Source: an uncultured Colwellia sp. (GTDB lineage Bacteria; Pseudomonadota; Gammaproteobacteria; Enterobacterales; Alteromonadaceae). Taken from it: a stretch of 64,000 nucleotides of DNA. Below the pieces are notes generated by a model. It searched no databases. It saw only the letters and a list, made by a program, of their open reading frames with translations, and was not told the DNA's origin. Position 1 is the stretch's first letter. Every line of letters begins with the position of its first letter. This document shows, one piece after another, positions 54,236 through 63,475 of this stretch. The stretch covers positions 62,001 through 126,000 of the forward strand of contig CAJXQI010000004.1 of the NCBI GenBank assembly GCA_913058395.1. Reading direction: 5' to 3'. The translations under genes and the position numbers were made by a program.

Positions 54236-55435
54236 TTAGCCAAAAATATTACGCATTAAGGTAATGGCTTGATCAACCGTTTTACCGTCTTTTACGCTAT
54301 TGACTATGGTGCTGCGCATGTTAATGATAAATTCTGGAATATCATCGGCTTCAAATGCTTTGTCAACAATAGCTTCTGCTGATGCTTTACTGCGTTTAAC
54401 TGCTTTGGCTACGCCAATTTTAATCTTCTTTGGTTTGTCGCGCATTCTAATGTAGTTTGAGTTTGCAGCTAATGAGTCATCAGCAAACAAAAATAAGTCA
54501 ATTAATACTGCACGGTTTTTCCACAGGTGCAATTCAACTTCATCACTTGGCATTTTACAATTCCACCATTGTGTACTTCTGATGGTTGCGATTAACTCAT
54601 GCCAGTAATCGTCGAAGCTTTGGTTGTTCAATTTCACCAAGCCTAGGCCTTGTGAAAGAATATCTAATTTGGCATTGGTCAGCGCAACAAATTGGTCTGG
54701 TCTACGCATCGCTAATAAACGTGTTGCAGCGGTTAGTGGCGCTTTTTCATCGCTTGCGTGTTCAGTAAAAATGGCTTTATAAGCACTAACAAAATTTTCG
54801 TAATGGCTTAAAGTCACTTCACCTTCTAAAGGAATTGTTGCTAGTGCTTTATCAAAGGCAGCAGGGTGTGACTTTAAAAGTTGATGAAAAGTTTTTGCAC
54901 CGCGCGTGCCAGCAAACCATTCAACATCAAACATATAAACACTAACATCATGTTGAGCAGTATGCTTACCGGCGAATACTAAGCGATCTTCTTCAATCAT
55001 TTCTACTAAACTGTTGCTGCGTATTCCTGCAACATAGTCGAGTAACTTTAAACGTTCAGGTAATGCTTGCAATGTTGCTGAGTCTTGTAAAAAGCCAGCA
55101 AACATAGGCCAAGGAATAACACGCGCCATTTTTAATTGGCAAGCACTAACGCCTGTAGATAACGTTTCTTGCAATTTTTTTAGTGGTTTTTCTTGATTCG
55201 GCTCTAAAAGTTCACGATTTACGTCATGTAAACAAATTCGATGTAGTTCTGCACACCAGTTTAGAAAGTTTTCTGGGTGGTTTTCAACTTTTACCGCCAT
55301 TAAGTTAAGGCTGAGATCAGCAACAAATGATAAAGCATTTTGGTAAATAGTTTGCTCGGTAGAACTAAGCGACATCGCATTTGGAGAGGTAAGTAATTTT
55401 CTCATGAAACTGATATTTTCCGACGGTAAAAACAT
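54236..55435 (-). CDS. Conserved-looking hypothetical protein
   Basis: A 399-residue soluble, mainly helical protein. No motif of a known family was found. Segments such as VYMFDVEWFAGTRGAK, ATRLLAMRRPDQFVALT and QWWNCKMPSDEVELHLWKNR resemble helical domains often found in hypothetical proteins linked to restriction-type loci, but nothing nearby supports that. Start is uncertain: ATG 55435, or ATG 55405 (11th residue). Monocistronic with its own terminator. Confidence 0.72.
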   Translation of the reverse strand: MFLPSENISFMRKLLTSPNAMSLSSTEQTIYQNALSFVADLSLNLMAVKVENHPENFLNWCAELHRICLHDVNRELLEPNQEKPLKKLQETLSTGVSACQLKMARVIPWPMFAGFLQDSATLQALPERLKLLDYVAGIRSNSLVEMIEEDRLVFAGKHTAQHDVSVYMFDVEWFAGTRGAKTFHQLLKSHPAAFDKALATIPLEGEVTLSHYENFVSAYKAIFTEHASDEKAPLTAATRLLAMRRPDQFVALTNAKLDILSQGLGLVKLNNQSFDDYWHELIATIRSTQWWNCKMPSDEVELHLWKNRAVLIDLFLFADDSLAANSNYIRMRDKPKKIKIGVAKAVKRSKASAEAIVDKAFEADDIPEFIINMRSTIVNSVKDGKTVDQAITLMRNIFG

Positions 55436-55614
55436 AAAAATAGGGCGGCATAATACGTGTAAAATTACCTAACGCAAGTGATAAAGTGTAATTTAATTAA
55501 GAAAAGATAAACTGGTGTTTTTACGGGCGTTATATGTAGAAATGTTCAGCAAACCCTATGCCGTTGATTTTCTTTAGCAAAGGGTTTGAACATTGGGAGA
55601 GTGACTAATAACTG

Positions 55615-55878
55615 TTACGAGGTTACTGCTTGTTTCGGTTTAGAATAATACTTCACTAAACCAATAATAGAAGCGGCAATCCAAAACAATTCAATGACAA
55701 AACTTGCCAAATTAAAGTTGTAACACAAGCTAATAAGCAGTAAAACTGCGCCCGTTAGATTGATTAGGTTATAGGCCAAACTTTTCGGGGTTAACTTTTC
55801 CAGTTGTAGCATAAAAAATGCTCCAACCACTAAAAAAGTTCCCGACATTCCAATGATATCGAATAAAATATCGATCAT
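55615..55878 (-). CDS. CBU_0592-like small membrane protein
   Basis: From the ATG at 55878 (TTGGAG six bases upstream) the protein has 87 residues, with three membrane helices. It opens IDILFDIIGMSGTFLVVGAF and continues LTPKSLAYNLINLTGA, which is the pattern of the CBU_0592 family. Function unknown. Confidence 0.82.
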   Translation of the reverse strand: MIDILFDIIGMSGTFLVVGAFFMLQLEKLTPKSLAYNLINLTGAVLLLISLCYNFNLASFVIELFWIAASIIGLVKYYSKPKQAVTS

Positions 55879-56202
55879 GATAAACTCCAAGCTATATACT
55901 CGTAACACTGTGATCTATATTTTGAACAGCATCGAGTATAAAAGTTGATCCAAAATGCTGGCCCTGTCCGTGGGTAGGATCGTTTTCGTCCGTGAAACAG
56001 CTTGTCGTTTACCGTAAATAACACAACTTAGTCATTATCGATGGTTATTTAGGTAATTTCGCTGCTATTGTATGCAGGCTTTTTAAAAAGGTAAAGCTTT
56101 ACCGTACTACTTTACCGATAGCCAAATTCGCTATTACAATAATAAGCATTTTTTGAAGCTTGTTTGCATATCAATTATAAAAATTTAAAAGGGATAGATT
56201 TC

Positions 56203-57039
56203 ATGAAGCGATTACGTATGGTTAGTTTGGCGGTAACGTTACTATTTTTATTCGTTAGTCGTGTTGCGGTTTCGCATGATAACCATACTAGTAGTGCTAC
56301 CTATTTGGGTAATGCCGCTATTTTAGTACAAGATGAGAGTACTAAACTGTTATTTGACCCATTCTTTCATAAAGACTTTAGTATTTATCAATTAGTACCG
56401 GAAGACATTCGCCAAGCGATTTTTCAAGGAGCCTCGCCTTATAACAATATTAGCTTTGTTTTTATTAGCCATGCTCATGATGACCATTTCTCAGCCATCG
56501 ACTTACTCAATTATCTAAAACGTCATGCTAAAGTGCAGCTTGTAGCACCAAAACAAGCGATTGATCAGCTAATGGCATTAAGCGAGTTTAGCGATAATGA
56601 TAAAAGCTTAATGCCACGTTTACACGCGGTGCCATTGGGTTATGGTGATATGGCTTGGTCGAAAACAATTAACAACACCCATTTATCAGCCGTACGCATT
56701 CCTCATGCCGGTTGGCCGAGTCGAGCGGAAGTTGAAAATCTTGTTTTTCGAGTAACGCTTAATGATGGTTCAACAGTGATGCACATGGGCGACGCGGACC
56801 CTGACGATGAGCATTATTTGCCGTATAAATTACATTGGCAAAAACAAATTACTGATACTGCCTTCCCACCGTACTGGTTTTTCTTTTCGGCAGAGGGACG
56901 CGACATTCTTGATGACATTATTAATGCTAAACAACATATTGGCGTGCATGTGCCTGTTGAAGTACCGAAGCGCCTTATTGGCTCTAATAAGTTATTTTTC
57001 TCTAAACCAGGTCAAGTAGCTGAAGTTCATAAGCATTGA
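56203..57039 (+). CDS. MBL-fold (UlaG-like) exported hydrolase
   Basis: From the ATG at 56203 (AAGGGAT upstream) the protein has 278 residues. After a signal peptide (LAVTLLFLFVSRVAVSH) comes a metallo-beta-lactamase fold with the ligand motif SHAHDDHF (HxHxDH), a further Asp in HMGDADPDD and the His in IHVPVE-like region HIGVHVPVE. The opening LGNAAILVQDESTKLLFDP is typical for UlaG/lactonase-like members. Substrate unknown; location periplasmic. Confidence 0.87.
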   Translation: MKRLRMVSLAVTLLFLFVSRVAVSHDNHTSSATYLGNAAILVQDESTKLLFDPFFHKDFSIYQLVPEDIRQAIFQGASPYNNISFVFISHAHDDHFSAIDLLNYLKRHAKVQLVAPKQAIDQLMALSEFSDNDKSLMPRLHAVPLGYGDMAWSKTINNTHLSAVRIPHAGWPSRAEVENLVFRVTLNDGSTVMHMGDADPDDEHYLPYKLHWQKQITDTAFPPYWFFFSAEGRDILDDIINAKQHIGVHVPVEVPKRLIGSNKLFFSKPGQVAEVHKH

Positions 57040-57045
57040 GGTAAG

Positions 57046-57498
57046 TTATTTTGTTGAACTGGTTGTGTTTACATGCTGATTTTTATGTTTATCAGCGGTC
57101 AGTTTCTCTACCCAATTAGCTAGTAATATGGTTAAGAAGTTAAATAGTATAATACCTATAATATCAGCAATTAAATCGACGCCATCTAAGGTTCTATTTG
57201 GGATAAAGTGTTGACTGAGTTCTTCAATAAGTACAAACAAAAAAACTAACACTGTACCTGTATATATTGGCACGTTAGAAATTGGCACGTTAGAAAAATT
57301 AACGCGCCTAAATTTTAATAACAAATTTGCTGCCAATGTTAAGCAACCAAATAAACAAAAGTGGCCTAATTTATCGCCATAAGGAATGCGGGCTACTAAA
57401 TCAAAAAATATGCTTTTTTGCCCAGTGTTGGCTAAATAAATAATCCAGCCGATAAAAACAAAAAAACTGACTGATATTGTCGATATAACTTTATACAT
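57046..57498 (-). CDS. VanZ-family membrane protein
   Basis: A 150-residue protein with four membrane helices and the VanZ motif DKLGHFCLFGCLTL, followed by LIEELSQHFIPNRTLDGVDLIADIIG. VanZ relatives affect teicoplanin susceptibility in Enterococcus; in proteobacteria the role is unknown. The ATG overlaps the alpha/beta hydrolase stop by one base (TAATG), so the two form an operon. Confidence 0.88.
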   Translation of the reverse strand: MYKVISTISVSFFVFIGWIIYLANTGQKSIFFDLVARIPYGDKLGHFCLFGCLTLAANLLLKFRRVNFSNVPISNVPIYTGTVLVFLFVLIEELSQHFIPNRTLDGVDLIADIIGIILFNFLTILLANWVEKLTADKHKNQHVNTTSSTK

Positions 57499-58382
57499 TA
57501 ACGGCTCTCATTATTTAGCAAACTAGGCGCCGTAGCACTATTGTGCACTGCATTTTTATCAACGTTAAAATCAGTAGTAGGTAGACGTGCTAATAACATT
57601 TCTACTTCACGAATAATTAATTCTGGCTCATCTATTTGAATAAAGTGGTAGCTGTTCTTAGTAAATACAGCTTTTCCTTGCGGGAAGCTTTCGGCCCAAT
57701 TTTTATGCTGTTCAGCCATTTTACTTCGCCCTAAATCAGTCATTAATAAAATTGGTGGTTCCTGCCACTTTTTAACGGTCGCAATCAAAGTCACTGGAAT
57801 ATCGCCAATAGCGGGGTAGTCTGGCATCGGTCTTTTAGTCCAATAGTCAATATACTCATTAGCCATACCATTTTTTGCGCCTTGATTCTTAAGCCATTTT
57901 ATTTCTTCTGTTGCTTTCGATAAATTTATCGCTCTCATTATATCTAAATCGTGCTCTGAAGCTGGGTCTATCAATAATAGCGCCTTTACCGAATCAGGAT
58001 ATTTAGCGGCAAAAGCTCTGGCGAGTATTCCGCCATAAGAGTGTGACAAATGAATAACAGGCTTATTGATTTTTAGCGCATCAAGTAAGCGCTTTGTATG
58101 CGTGGCATATTGCTCTGCACTAAAGTGTTGCTCGGTAGCCGATGAGTTACCGTTGCCCGCACGTGAATAACGAATTACTTGAGCTGTCTTGGCTAGTTCC
58201 GCAACAATGTTGTCCCAATCTTTCAAGTCTCTGGTCATGCCAGCTTCTAGTAGAATAATATTCTCACCAGTGCCTGTTTTTTCATACTCGAGTTCAAATT
58301 CGCCAATATTAATTTTTTGTATTTGTGCATTGCAAAATACTGAACAAAACAGGGCAAGCATTAAAGATAGTAATTTCATCAT
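57498..58382 (-). CDS. Exported alpha/beta hydrolase
   Basis: From the ATG at 58382 the protein has 294 residues (a GTG at 58394 adds four). A signal peptide (MLALFCSVFCNAQ) precedes an alpha/beta-hydrolase fold with nucleophile Ser in IHLSHSYGGILAR, an oxyanion/RYSRAGNGNS loop, an Asp in LLIDPASEHD and a likely catalytic His in NSYHFIQIDEPE. Esterase or peptidase is the likely activity; substrate unknown. Operon with VanZ-family gene. Confidence 0.87.
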   Translation of the reverse strand: MMKLLSLMLALFCSVFCNAQIQKINIGEFELEYEKTGTGENIILLEAGMTRDLKDWDNIVAELAKTAQVIRYSRAGNGNSSATEQHFSAEQYATHTKRLLDALKINKPVIHLSHSYGGILARAFAAKYPDSVKALLLIDPASEHDLDIMRAINLSKATEEIKWLKNQGAKNGMANEYIDYWTKRPMPDYPAIGDIPVTLIATVKKWQEPPILLMTDLGRSKMAEQHKNWAESFPQGKAVFTKNSYHFIQIDEPELIIREVEMLLARLPTTDFNVDKNAVHNSATAPSLLNNESR

Positions 58383-58575
58383 GTTTCCATACACTTGAAG
58401 CTTCTAAAGAAGCGATTAATAGGATGAGGGTAGGAGTTACTCTACCTGCGATATTCAGGTGGTTACTACCTGATAACTTATATTAATCATCTTTATTTTC
58501 ATAGCGTTAAATTGTATTGTGGTAACTCTACAGCAAGCTGTAAACTTAAATGAATGAAATGGACAAGGAATTATT

Positions 58576-58962
58576 TTGGCACTTAAAGTTGATCACCTAA
58601 CTATCTTGGTAAAATCTCTAGATGCCAGCATGGGGTATTACAATAAGCTTTTACATCTTATAGGTTTTAGCAAATTGAAAGAGCATGTTTGGACTGATAA
58701 TGAAGGTTTTTATTTTCAATTCAATGAGGCCAAAGAGGGAACTGCAGATTATGAGCGCTATGGTGCAGGCATGAACCATATTGGTTTTTCAGCGCCGTCA
58801 GTTGCGTTTGTTGAAAATGTGCAACAACAGATGAAAATAGCGGGCTTTGATGTACCCGAAATACAAACTTTTGATGGCGTTAAAGCGCTGTTTATGAAAG
58901 ATCCCGACGGTATTCGTTTTGAAATTACGTACTATCCGCCGGGTGCTGCCGTTGTTGATTAG
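58576..58962 (+). CDS. VOC-family protein
   Basis: A 128-residue single-domain glyoxalase/bleomycin-resistance fold protein. It starts at TTG 58576, the only start that gives ALKVDHLTILVKSLDASMGYY, and is supported by AAGGA six bases upstream. Metal-ligand candidates are the His in KVDHLTI, another in MNHIGFSA and Glu in DPDGIRFEITYYPP. Function unknown. Single gene, convergent with the next. Confidence 0.85.
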   Translation: MALKVDHLTILVKSLDASMGYYNKLLHLIGFSKLKEHVWTDNEGFYFQFNEAKEGTADYERYGAGMNHIGFSAPSVAFVENVQQQMKIAGFDVPEIQTFDGVKALFMKDPDGIRFEITYYPPGAAVVD

Positions 58963-58976
58963 CGATAAGTTAACTT

Positions 58977-60347
58977 TTACTCATCATCCATTTTCATCGC
59001 TTCAATATTAATAATGGTTGAACGATTTAAGGTTATTTTAAAGCGCTGTATTTGTTGATGATGTGCTTTGTCTGTTTGCATCAATACCACATTAATTTGA
59101 TAGCGTCGTTCCACCGCTTGTTTAGTTATTTTAGTGCCCTCAAGCGAGTACAAACGGCCTTCACCTTTTTTTAAGAAGCGAATAAATGGCGTTAAGTTAA
59201 AGAAAATACGCTGCTGTATTTCGTCATAACCAGGTAAAAATGTTTTTGCGTATACTTTAGTATCACTGCGAAAATGAAGTAGCTGTGCAGCCTGTTTATT
59301 TTGTTGTCGACGGGTTTGAAATAGTTTGTCGACTTCTTTGGGTAAGTCTTTATTACGAATATATTCAAGCCAAATGGTTTGACTAGCAATACGACTTTTA
59401 TTAACGCTATTGGTGAAAATATTTCGCCACTTGGGTAAACCACGTTGAATACCGCGCCATATTATTCGAGTAATATCATCTTTAAATATTTCCCTTAAGC
59501 CATAAATTACCCCTAACATGCCGACAAGCGCTATGGTGACTTCGGTAAAGTTTGCTCGGGCGTTTAACACCAACATCATGACAAAGGCCATGATAATTGC
59601 GGTGACGGTACCACGAACTAATCGTTTCAAATTAGTATTGAGATTTTTAACCTCTTTTTGAAATACCACCCCGTATTCAACCAAGCGTTGTAATAAACGC
59701 ATTTTATTGGTGATGCGGTTAGGGTCTGCCAAGGTTGTTTGAGAATTATATTGGTTAGTTTCTCGGTATTCATTTTCGCTTTTACATAAAGCAAATAAGA
59801 AGTTTCGCTCGGCAGTAAAATCACTACTTTTAGGCCCTCGTGATAATATCTTTAAAAATGATTGTTCAACATGCCAACTTAAGTAGTTATCGGCATTTTC
59901 AAAAAAGGGACTTAGCTTTTTGTCTGGTGGCGTGTAGCGTCTTAATTTTTTTAATAACCCTGTAATTTGTTCTGCTACTACAATCGCTTGCGGGTAGAAG
60001 TCTTCACTTTCTTTAAGCTTGATGGTTTGCTTAATATCGGTGTCTAGAGCGATACGAATTTGGTAAGAAAATAAATTTAAATTTAGCCGGTAATCGGTTA
60101 TCTCGCCTTTGGTTTGGCTGATAAAACGACTGCGTACTAAGGGCAAGTGCAATTGATCAGAATAGTAAGCACTATGACTTTTTATGCTACTGTGAAAGTA
60201 TTGTTCTTCAGAAAGTGTTCTAGGGCTAATGCCCATTTCAACAGGCAGAGAGAAATATAAATCGAGTCTTTGGTAGTCACTAGGTAATAACTGGTAACTG
60301 ACTTTTAGGGAAAGGTTTTCGTCTTGAATGAGTTTAGTATTATTCAC
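58977..60347 (-). CDS. Large hypothetical protein with two membrane helices
   Basis: A 456-residue protein of no family I recognise. Residues 1-240 are soluble with a regular alternating pattern (LKVSYQLLPSDYQRLDLYFS). Two membrane helices follow at about 247-265 and 270-290 (AIIMAFVMMLVLNARANFTE), then a soluble C-terminal domain. Starts with GTG at 60347; the AAGGAG at 60361-60366 is 12 bases away, longer than usual. Monocistronic. Confidence 0.68.
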   Translation of the reverse strand: MNNTKLIQDENLSLKVSYQLLPSDYQRLDLYFSLPVEMGISPRTLSEEQYFHSSIKSHSAYYSDQLHLPLVRSRFISQTKGEITDYRLNLNLFSYQIRIALDTDIKQTIKLKESEDFYPQAIVVAEQITGLLKKLRRYTPPDKKLSPFFENADNYLSWHVEQSFLKILSRGPKSSDFTAERNFLFALCKSENEYRETNQYNSQTTLADPNRITNKMRLLQRLVEYGVVFQKEVKNLNTNLKRLVRGTVTAIIMAFVMMLVLNARANFTEVTIALVGMLGVIYGLREIFKDDITRIIWRGIQRGLPKWRNIFTNSVNKSRIASQTIWLEYIRNKDLPKEVDKLFQTRRQQNKQAAQLLHFRSDTKVYAKTFLPGYDEIQQRIFFNLTPFIRFLKKGEGRLYSLEGTKITKQAVERRYQINVVLMQTDKAHHQQIQRFKITLNRSTIINIEAMKMDDE

Positions 60348-60610
60348 TTATAGCTTGTACTCCTTATTGTGTTGTTTTTATAAATCCTAAATTGATTAAA
60401 AGACTGAATAAAAAGTCATGACTAATACAAATTTATCAGTTTAGAACTTATAGATTGTATTATACGCTATTTGTCTGATAGTTTTTAGATGAATTTAATC
60501 TGACTTAATTCGGTCTAAACTAATGATTAGTAAACTTTGTTTCATTTGACGTTTAAGATAATTTAGGTGTCGAATTGTTTAGCAAATTGCAACGTTCAGA
60601 GGTGAGTAAT

Positions 60611-60916
60611 ATGAAAATGGTTTACACAAATGAAAATCACTTTTTAGCCAATAATGCCAAAAACATTATTGAATCTGTCGGTATTGTTACTTTCCTGAAA
60701 AATGAATTTGCACAAGGGGCGGTTGGTGAAGTTGCTGCTTTTGATTGTTGGCCAGAAGTTTGGGTTGTTGATGATAGTGATTTTGAACGGGCAAAAGCAG
60801 CAATTGCTGAGTCTGATAAATCACGCAGCATGCATGATTGGATTTGTAATCATTGTTTGGAAAAAAATGACGCCTCATTTGAAATATGCTGGCAGTGCAA
60901 TGAAGATGCTGAATAA
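60611..60916 (+). CDS. DUF2007 domain protein with a RanBP2-type zinc finger
   Basis: From the ATG at 60611 (GAGGTGA upstream) the protein has 101 residues. The N-terminal ~70 residues are the DUF2007 fold (KMVYTNENHFLANNAKNIIE; AAFDCWPEVWVVDDSDFERA). The C-terminus is a zinc finger of the DWxC-x2-C-x10-C-x2-C type (DWICNHCLEKND, then ICWQCNED), i.e. RanBP2-like. DUF2007 proteins are thought to be signal-transduction proteins; the zinc finger may bind protein or RNA. Function not established. Confidence 0.85.
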   Translation: MKMVYTNENHFLANNAKNIIESVGIVTFLKNEFAQGAVGEVAAFDCWPEVWVVDDSDFERAKAAIAESDKSRSMHDWICNHCLEKNDASFEICWQCNEDAE

Positions 60917-60979
60917 GCTCCAATTAACGCGAAACAATAGATAAATGGTTAAAAAACGTATGTGCGGTATGCATTTGAT

Positions 60980-61290
60980 ATGCAATTAATTATTAATTTA
61001 GTCAAAAGAGATCAGCTCAGGTTACGAGCGCTCGAGTGTGTAAGGCAGCTGAATTTACCGCAGTGCTATATTGCTGCTGGTTTTGTTCGCAATCTTGTTT
61101 GGGATCACTTACATCAATATCAGCCAATACCTTTGGTTGTATTTCTGCCTTTGGTTTTGATTCTTTACTCAACCTACAGATAACACATAATACAAAGCGG
61201 CAATTGGAAGTGTTTGAAAAACGTATAGAAAGTAAAAACTGGCTTATATTATGGCCTAAACTGTCGATAGCTAGTGGGGTCATGGATTGA
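60980..61290 (+). pseudogene. Decayed nucleotidyltransferase (NTP_transf_6/COG3575 type)
   Basis: The N-terminal fragment in one frame, RLRALECVRQLNLPQCYIAA followed by GFVRNLVWDHLHQY (about 60980-61120), matches the start of this family. The C-terminal fragment in another frame, AFGFDSLLNLQITHN and KRIESKNWLILWPKLSIAS (about 61150-61280), matches the family's end. The central part with the catalytic DVDV-type residues is missing, and the two pieces are out of frame, so an internal deletion inactivated the gene. The intact family is about 190 residues. Located between the DUF2007 gene and the GGDEF gene. Confidence 0.8.
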
Positions 61291-61416
61291 TCTTGTATGC
61301 TAATTTTTGTGTTTGATTGAGTTAATATTCCCCCTGAAATGAATACTTCTGTTTAATAATAATGTAGACTATTAATCAAGCAATAAAACAATTGTACAAC
61401 AACGGAATGTAGAACA

Positions 61417-63234
61417 ATGATGTTTTTAATGAGGAGCTTTTTTTCTCCACCCGCCCAAATATTACTCTTACTGTTAGCGATAGTGCCGGCGCACTCTTAT
61501 GCGAACGAGCCACTTGAAAACTATAAACAATTAAAAAAATTACAGCATCTAAATGTAGAAAGTAGTCGTGATTTTATCAATCAATTAGCTATTAAAGTAA
61601 AAAGCGATGAATATCATCTTTTACAAGCGCCTATTTATGCCTATATAGCTAAGTTAAAAGCCAATGACGGCAATTGGCTTGAAGGTAAGCATTACCTCGA
61701 ACAAGCAATTTCGACACTTTCAGATGTTGAAAATGATGACTTACTTATTGATGCACTTGAAAATATTAGTTGGATATTTTTTATTAGAGGCAATTATAAT
61801 GAAGCGATTTTCTATGTACAAAAAATGGCAGATCATGCCTATGAAACTGTAAATCAACGTGGGCAAATTGTCGCTTTAAATAGGTTAGCGTTGAGTTATA
61901 TTGAATTAGAATTGTATGAATTAGCGTTAGAGCCATTAGAGTTAGCCTTAGAGCTTGCTCGAGAAACAAAAAACTATGACAGTGAGTTTTTAGCAACCTT
62001 ATATTTAATTAACGCACGAATCGCTCTTCCCAATGTAAACCCGCAAGACACCTTAGCATTAATGCTTATAGCTGAACGTATTCCTTCAAAGTTTAATATT
62101 GATGATGGTTACTTACCTCGTTTAAAGGGAGTGGTTTATCAACAGCTAGGTGATTTTGAAGCGGCTGAGCAGTGGCTTAATTTTGCCAAAGAAAAAGCAG
62201 AATTGAATCATGATGTACGCTTATTGCAAATGGTCACTCAAAGCCAATCAGAGTTTTATTTGGCAACTAATGAACCTTGGTATGCGCTTGACTCTGCGAT
62301 TATAAGTTTAAACTTTAATAACCAACTGCAGCACTCAAACGGCATTGCTGAAATTGATTATCTACTCAGCAAAATTTATCAGCGTTTGGGAGATGATAAA
62401 AACTCATTGAAATATTTACGTTCATACGCGGATTTTCAGCAAACTGCCAGTAACAAGAACAGTGTGAGTTTAATTACCACTATGGATAAGCGGATAGAAA
62501 ACATTAAACGCCAGCAAAAACTTGTTGAATTAGAAAACTCTCTACTAACCAGTAAAATACTGACGCAGGACAGTGACAATAAGCAGCAATTTTTTATTTT
62601 TACCATTTTGGCATTGGCACTAATATGCAGCTTTTTTATCATTATATTTATTGTTCATCATCGAATGCTAAAAGCACGCATAGTGTTATCGATGAAGGAT
62701 GAATTAACCGGCGTGTTTTGTCGTAGCTATTTAAAAAACTACTTGCCAGTTGTGCAATCACGCTTTGAAAGAGAGCCGAATAGCGAGTTAACATTAGGCG
62801 CACTAATTATTGATTGTGACGACTTTAAATTTATCAATGATACCTTTGGTCATGCAGGTGGTGACAAAGCATTAAAAGCGATTGTAGATACAATAAAAGA
62901 TCATATCAGGGAGAGTGATTTACTGTTACGTTGGGGCGGTGATGAATTTGTTCTGATTTGTGAATCAATAAGCCAAGGACAAATGCGAGATCTGGCAAAA
63001 CGGATAACCCAAGGTATTAGCGACATGCTAATAGAATATGACAATGCAACACTTACGGTAACTGTTTCTGCAGGCTATGCCTTGCATAATAAGGCTGATG
63101 ACTTTGACTTTGATGGCTTAATAAAAGCCGCCGATGAATTTTTATTGGTAACTAAAAAGTTGGGCAAAAATAGTTGTTTAGGCGATAACTTTGGCGGTTT
63201 AATTAATAAAGAACTCTCTAATAACTTTTGCTAA
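61417..63234 (+). CDS. TPR-containing transmembrane diguanylate cyclase
   Basis: A 605-residue protein: signal peptide (LLLLLAIVPAHSYA), a periplasmic helical-repeat sensor of TPR type at about 45-390 (YNEAIFYVQKMADHAYE), one membrane helix at about 391-412, and a GGDEF domain at about 425-595. Active-site RWGGDEF lies near 505 and is intact. The inhibitory I-site RESD is five residues before it, so the enzyme should make cyclic di-GMP and be subject to product inhibition. No EAL domain. The ligand of the TPR region is unknown. Single gene. Confidence 0.93.
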   Translation: MMFLMRSFFSPPAQILLLLLAIVPAHSYANEPLENYKQLKKLQHLNVESSRDFINQLAIKVKSDEYHLLQAPIYAYIAKLKANDGNWLEGKHYLEQAISTLSDVENDDLLIDALENISWIFFIRGNYNEAIFYVQKMADHAYETVNQRGQIVALNRLALSYIELELYELALEPLELALELARETKNYDSEFLATLYLINARIALPNVNPQDTLALMLIAERIPSKFNIDDGYLPRLKGVVYQQLGDFEAAEQWLNFAKEKAELNHDVRLLQMVTQSQSEFYLATNEPWYALDSAIISLNFNNQLQHSNGIAEIDYLLSKIYQRLGDDKNSLKYLRSYADFQQTASNKNSVSLITTMDKRIENIKRQQKLVELENSLLTSKILTQDSDNKQQFFIFTILALALICSFFIIIFIVHHRMLKARIVLSMKDELTGVFCRSYLKNYLPVVQSRFEREPNSELTLGALIIDCDDFKFINDTFGHAGGDKALKAIVDTIKDHIRESDLLLRWGGDEFVLICESISQGQMRDLAKRITQGISDMLIEYDNATLTVTVSAGYALHNKADDFDFDGLIKAADEFLLVTKKLGKNSCLGDNFGGLINKELSNNFC

Positions 63235-63475
63235 ATATCTGTGTGTTTGATGCGTTGTTAATAAATAATAGCAATAACTTAACCGTATTATACTTACAAT
63301 TGTTAGCTATAAAATAAATATGATAACGAAGCAGATATACGTTTATCAGAGATAAAATAGAGGGAAGGAAAATATTAAAATGAGCCTTTCCCCAGTATAT
63401 TTACTATAACTGCTAGCTATATACTTTACTTCTTGTCGATATTTTCAGGATCAGTTTCTTGTCGCGAAATATTTA

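Noticed and set aside
61017-61283. Minus-strand 88-codon hypothetical gene
   Set aside because: It is antisense to the two recognisable fragments of the nucleotidyltransferase pseudogene.
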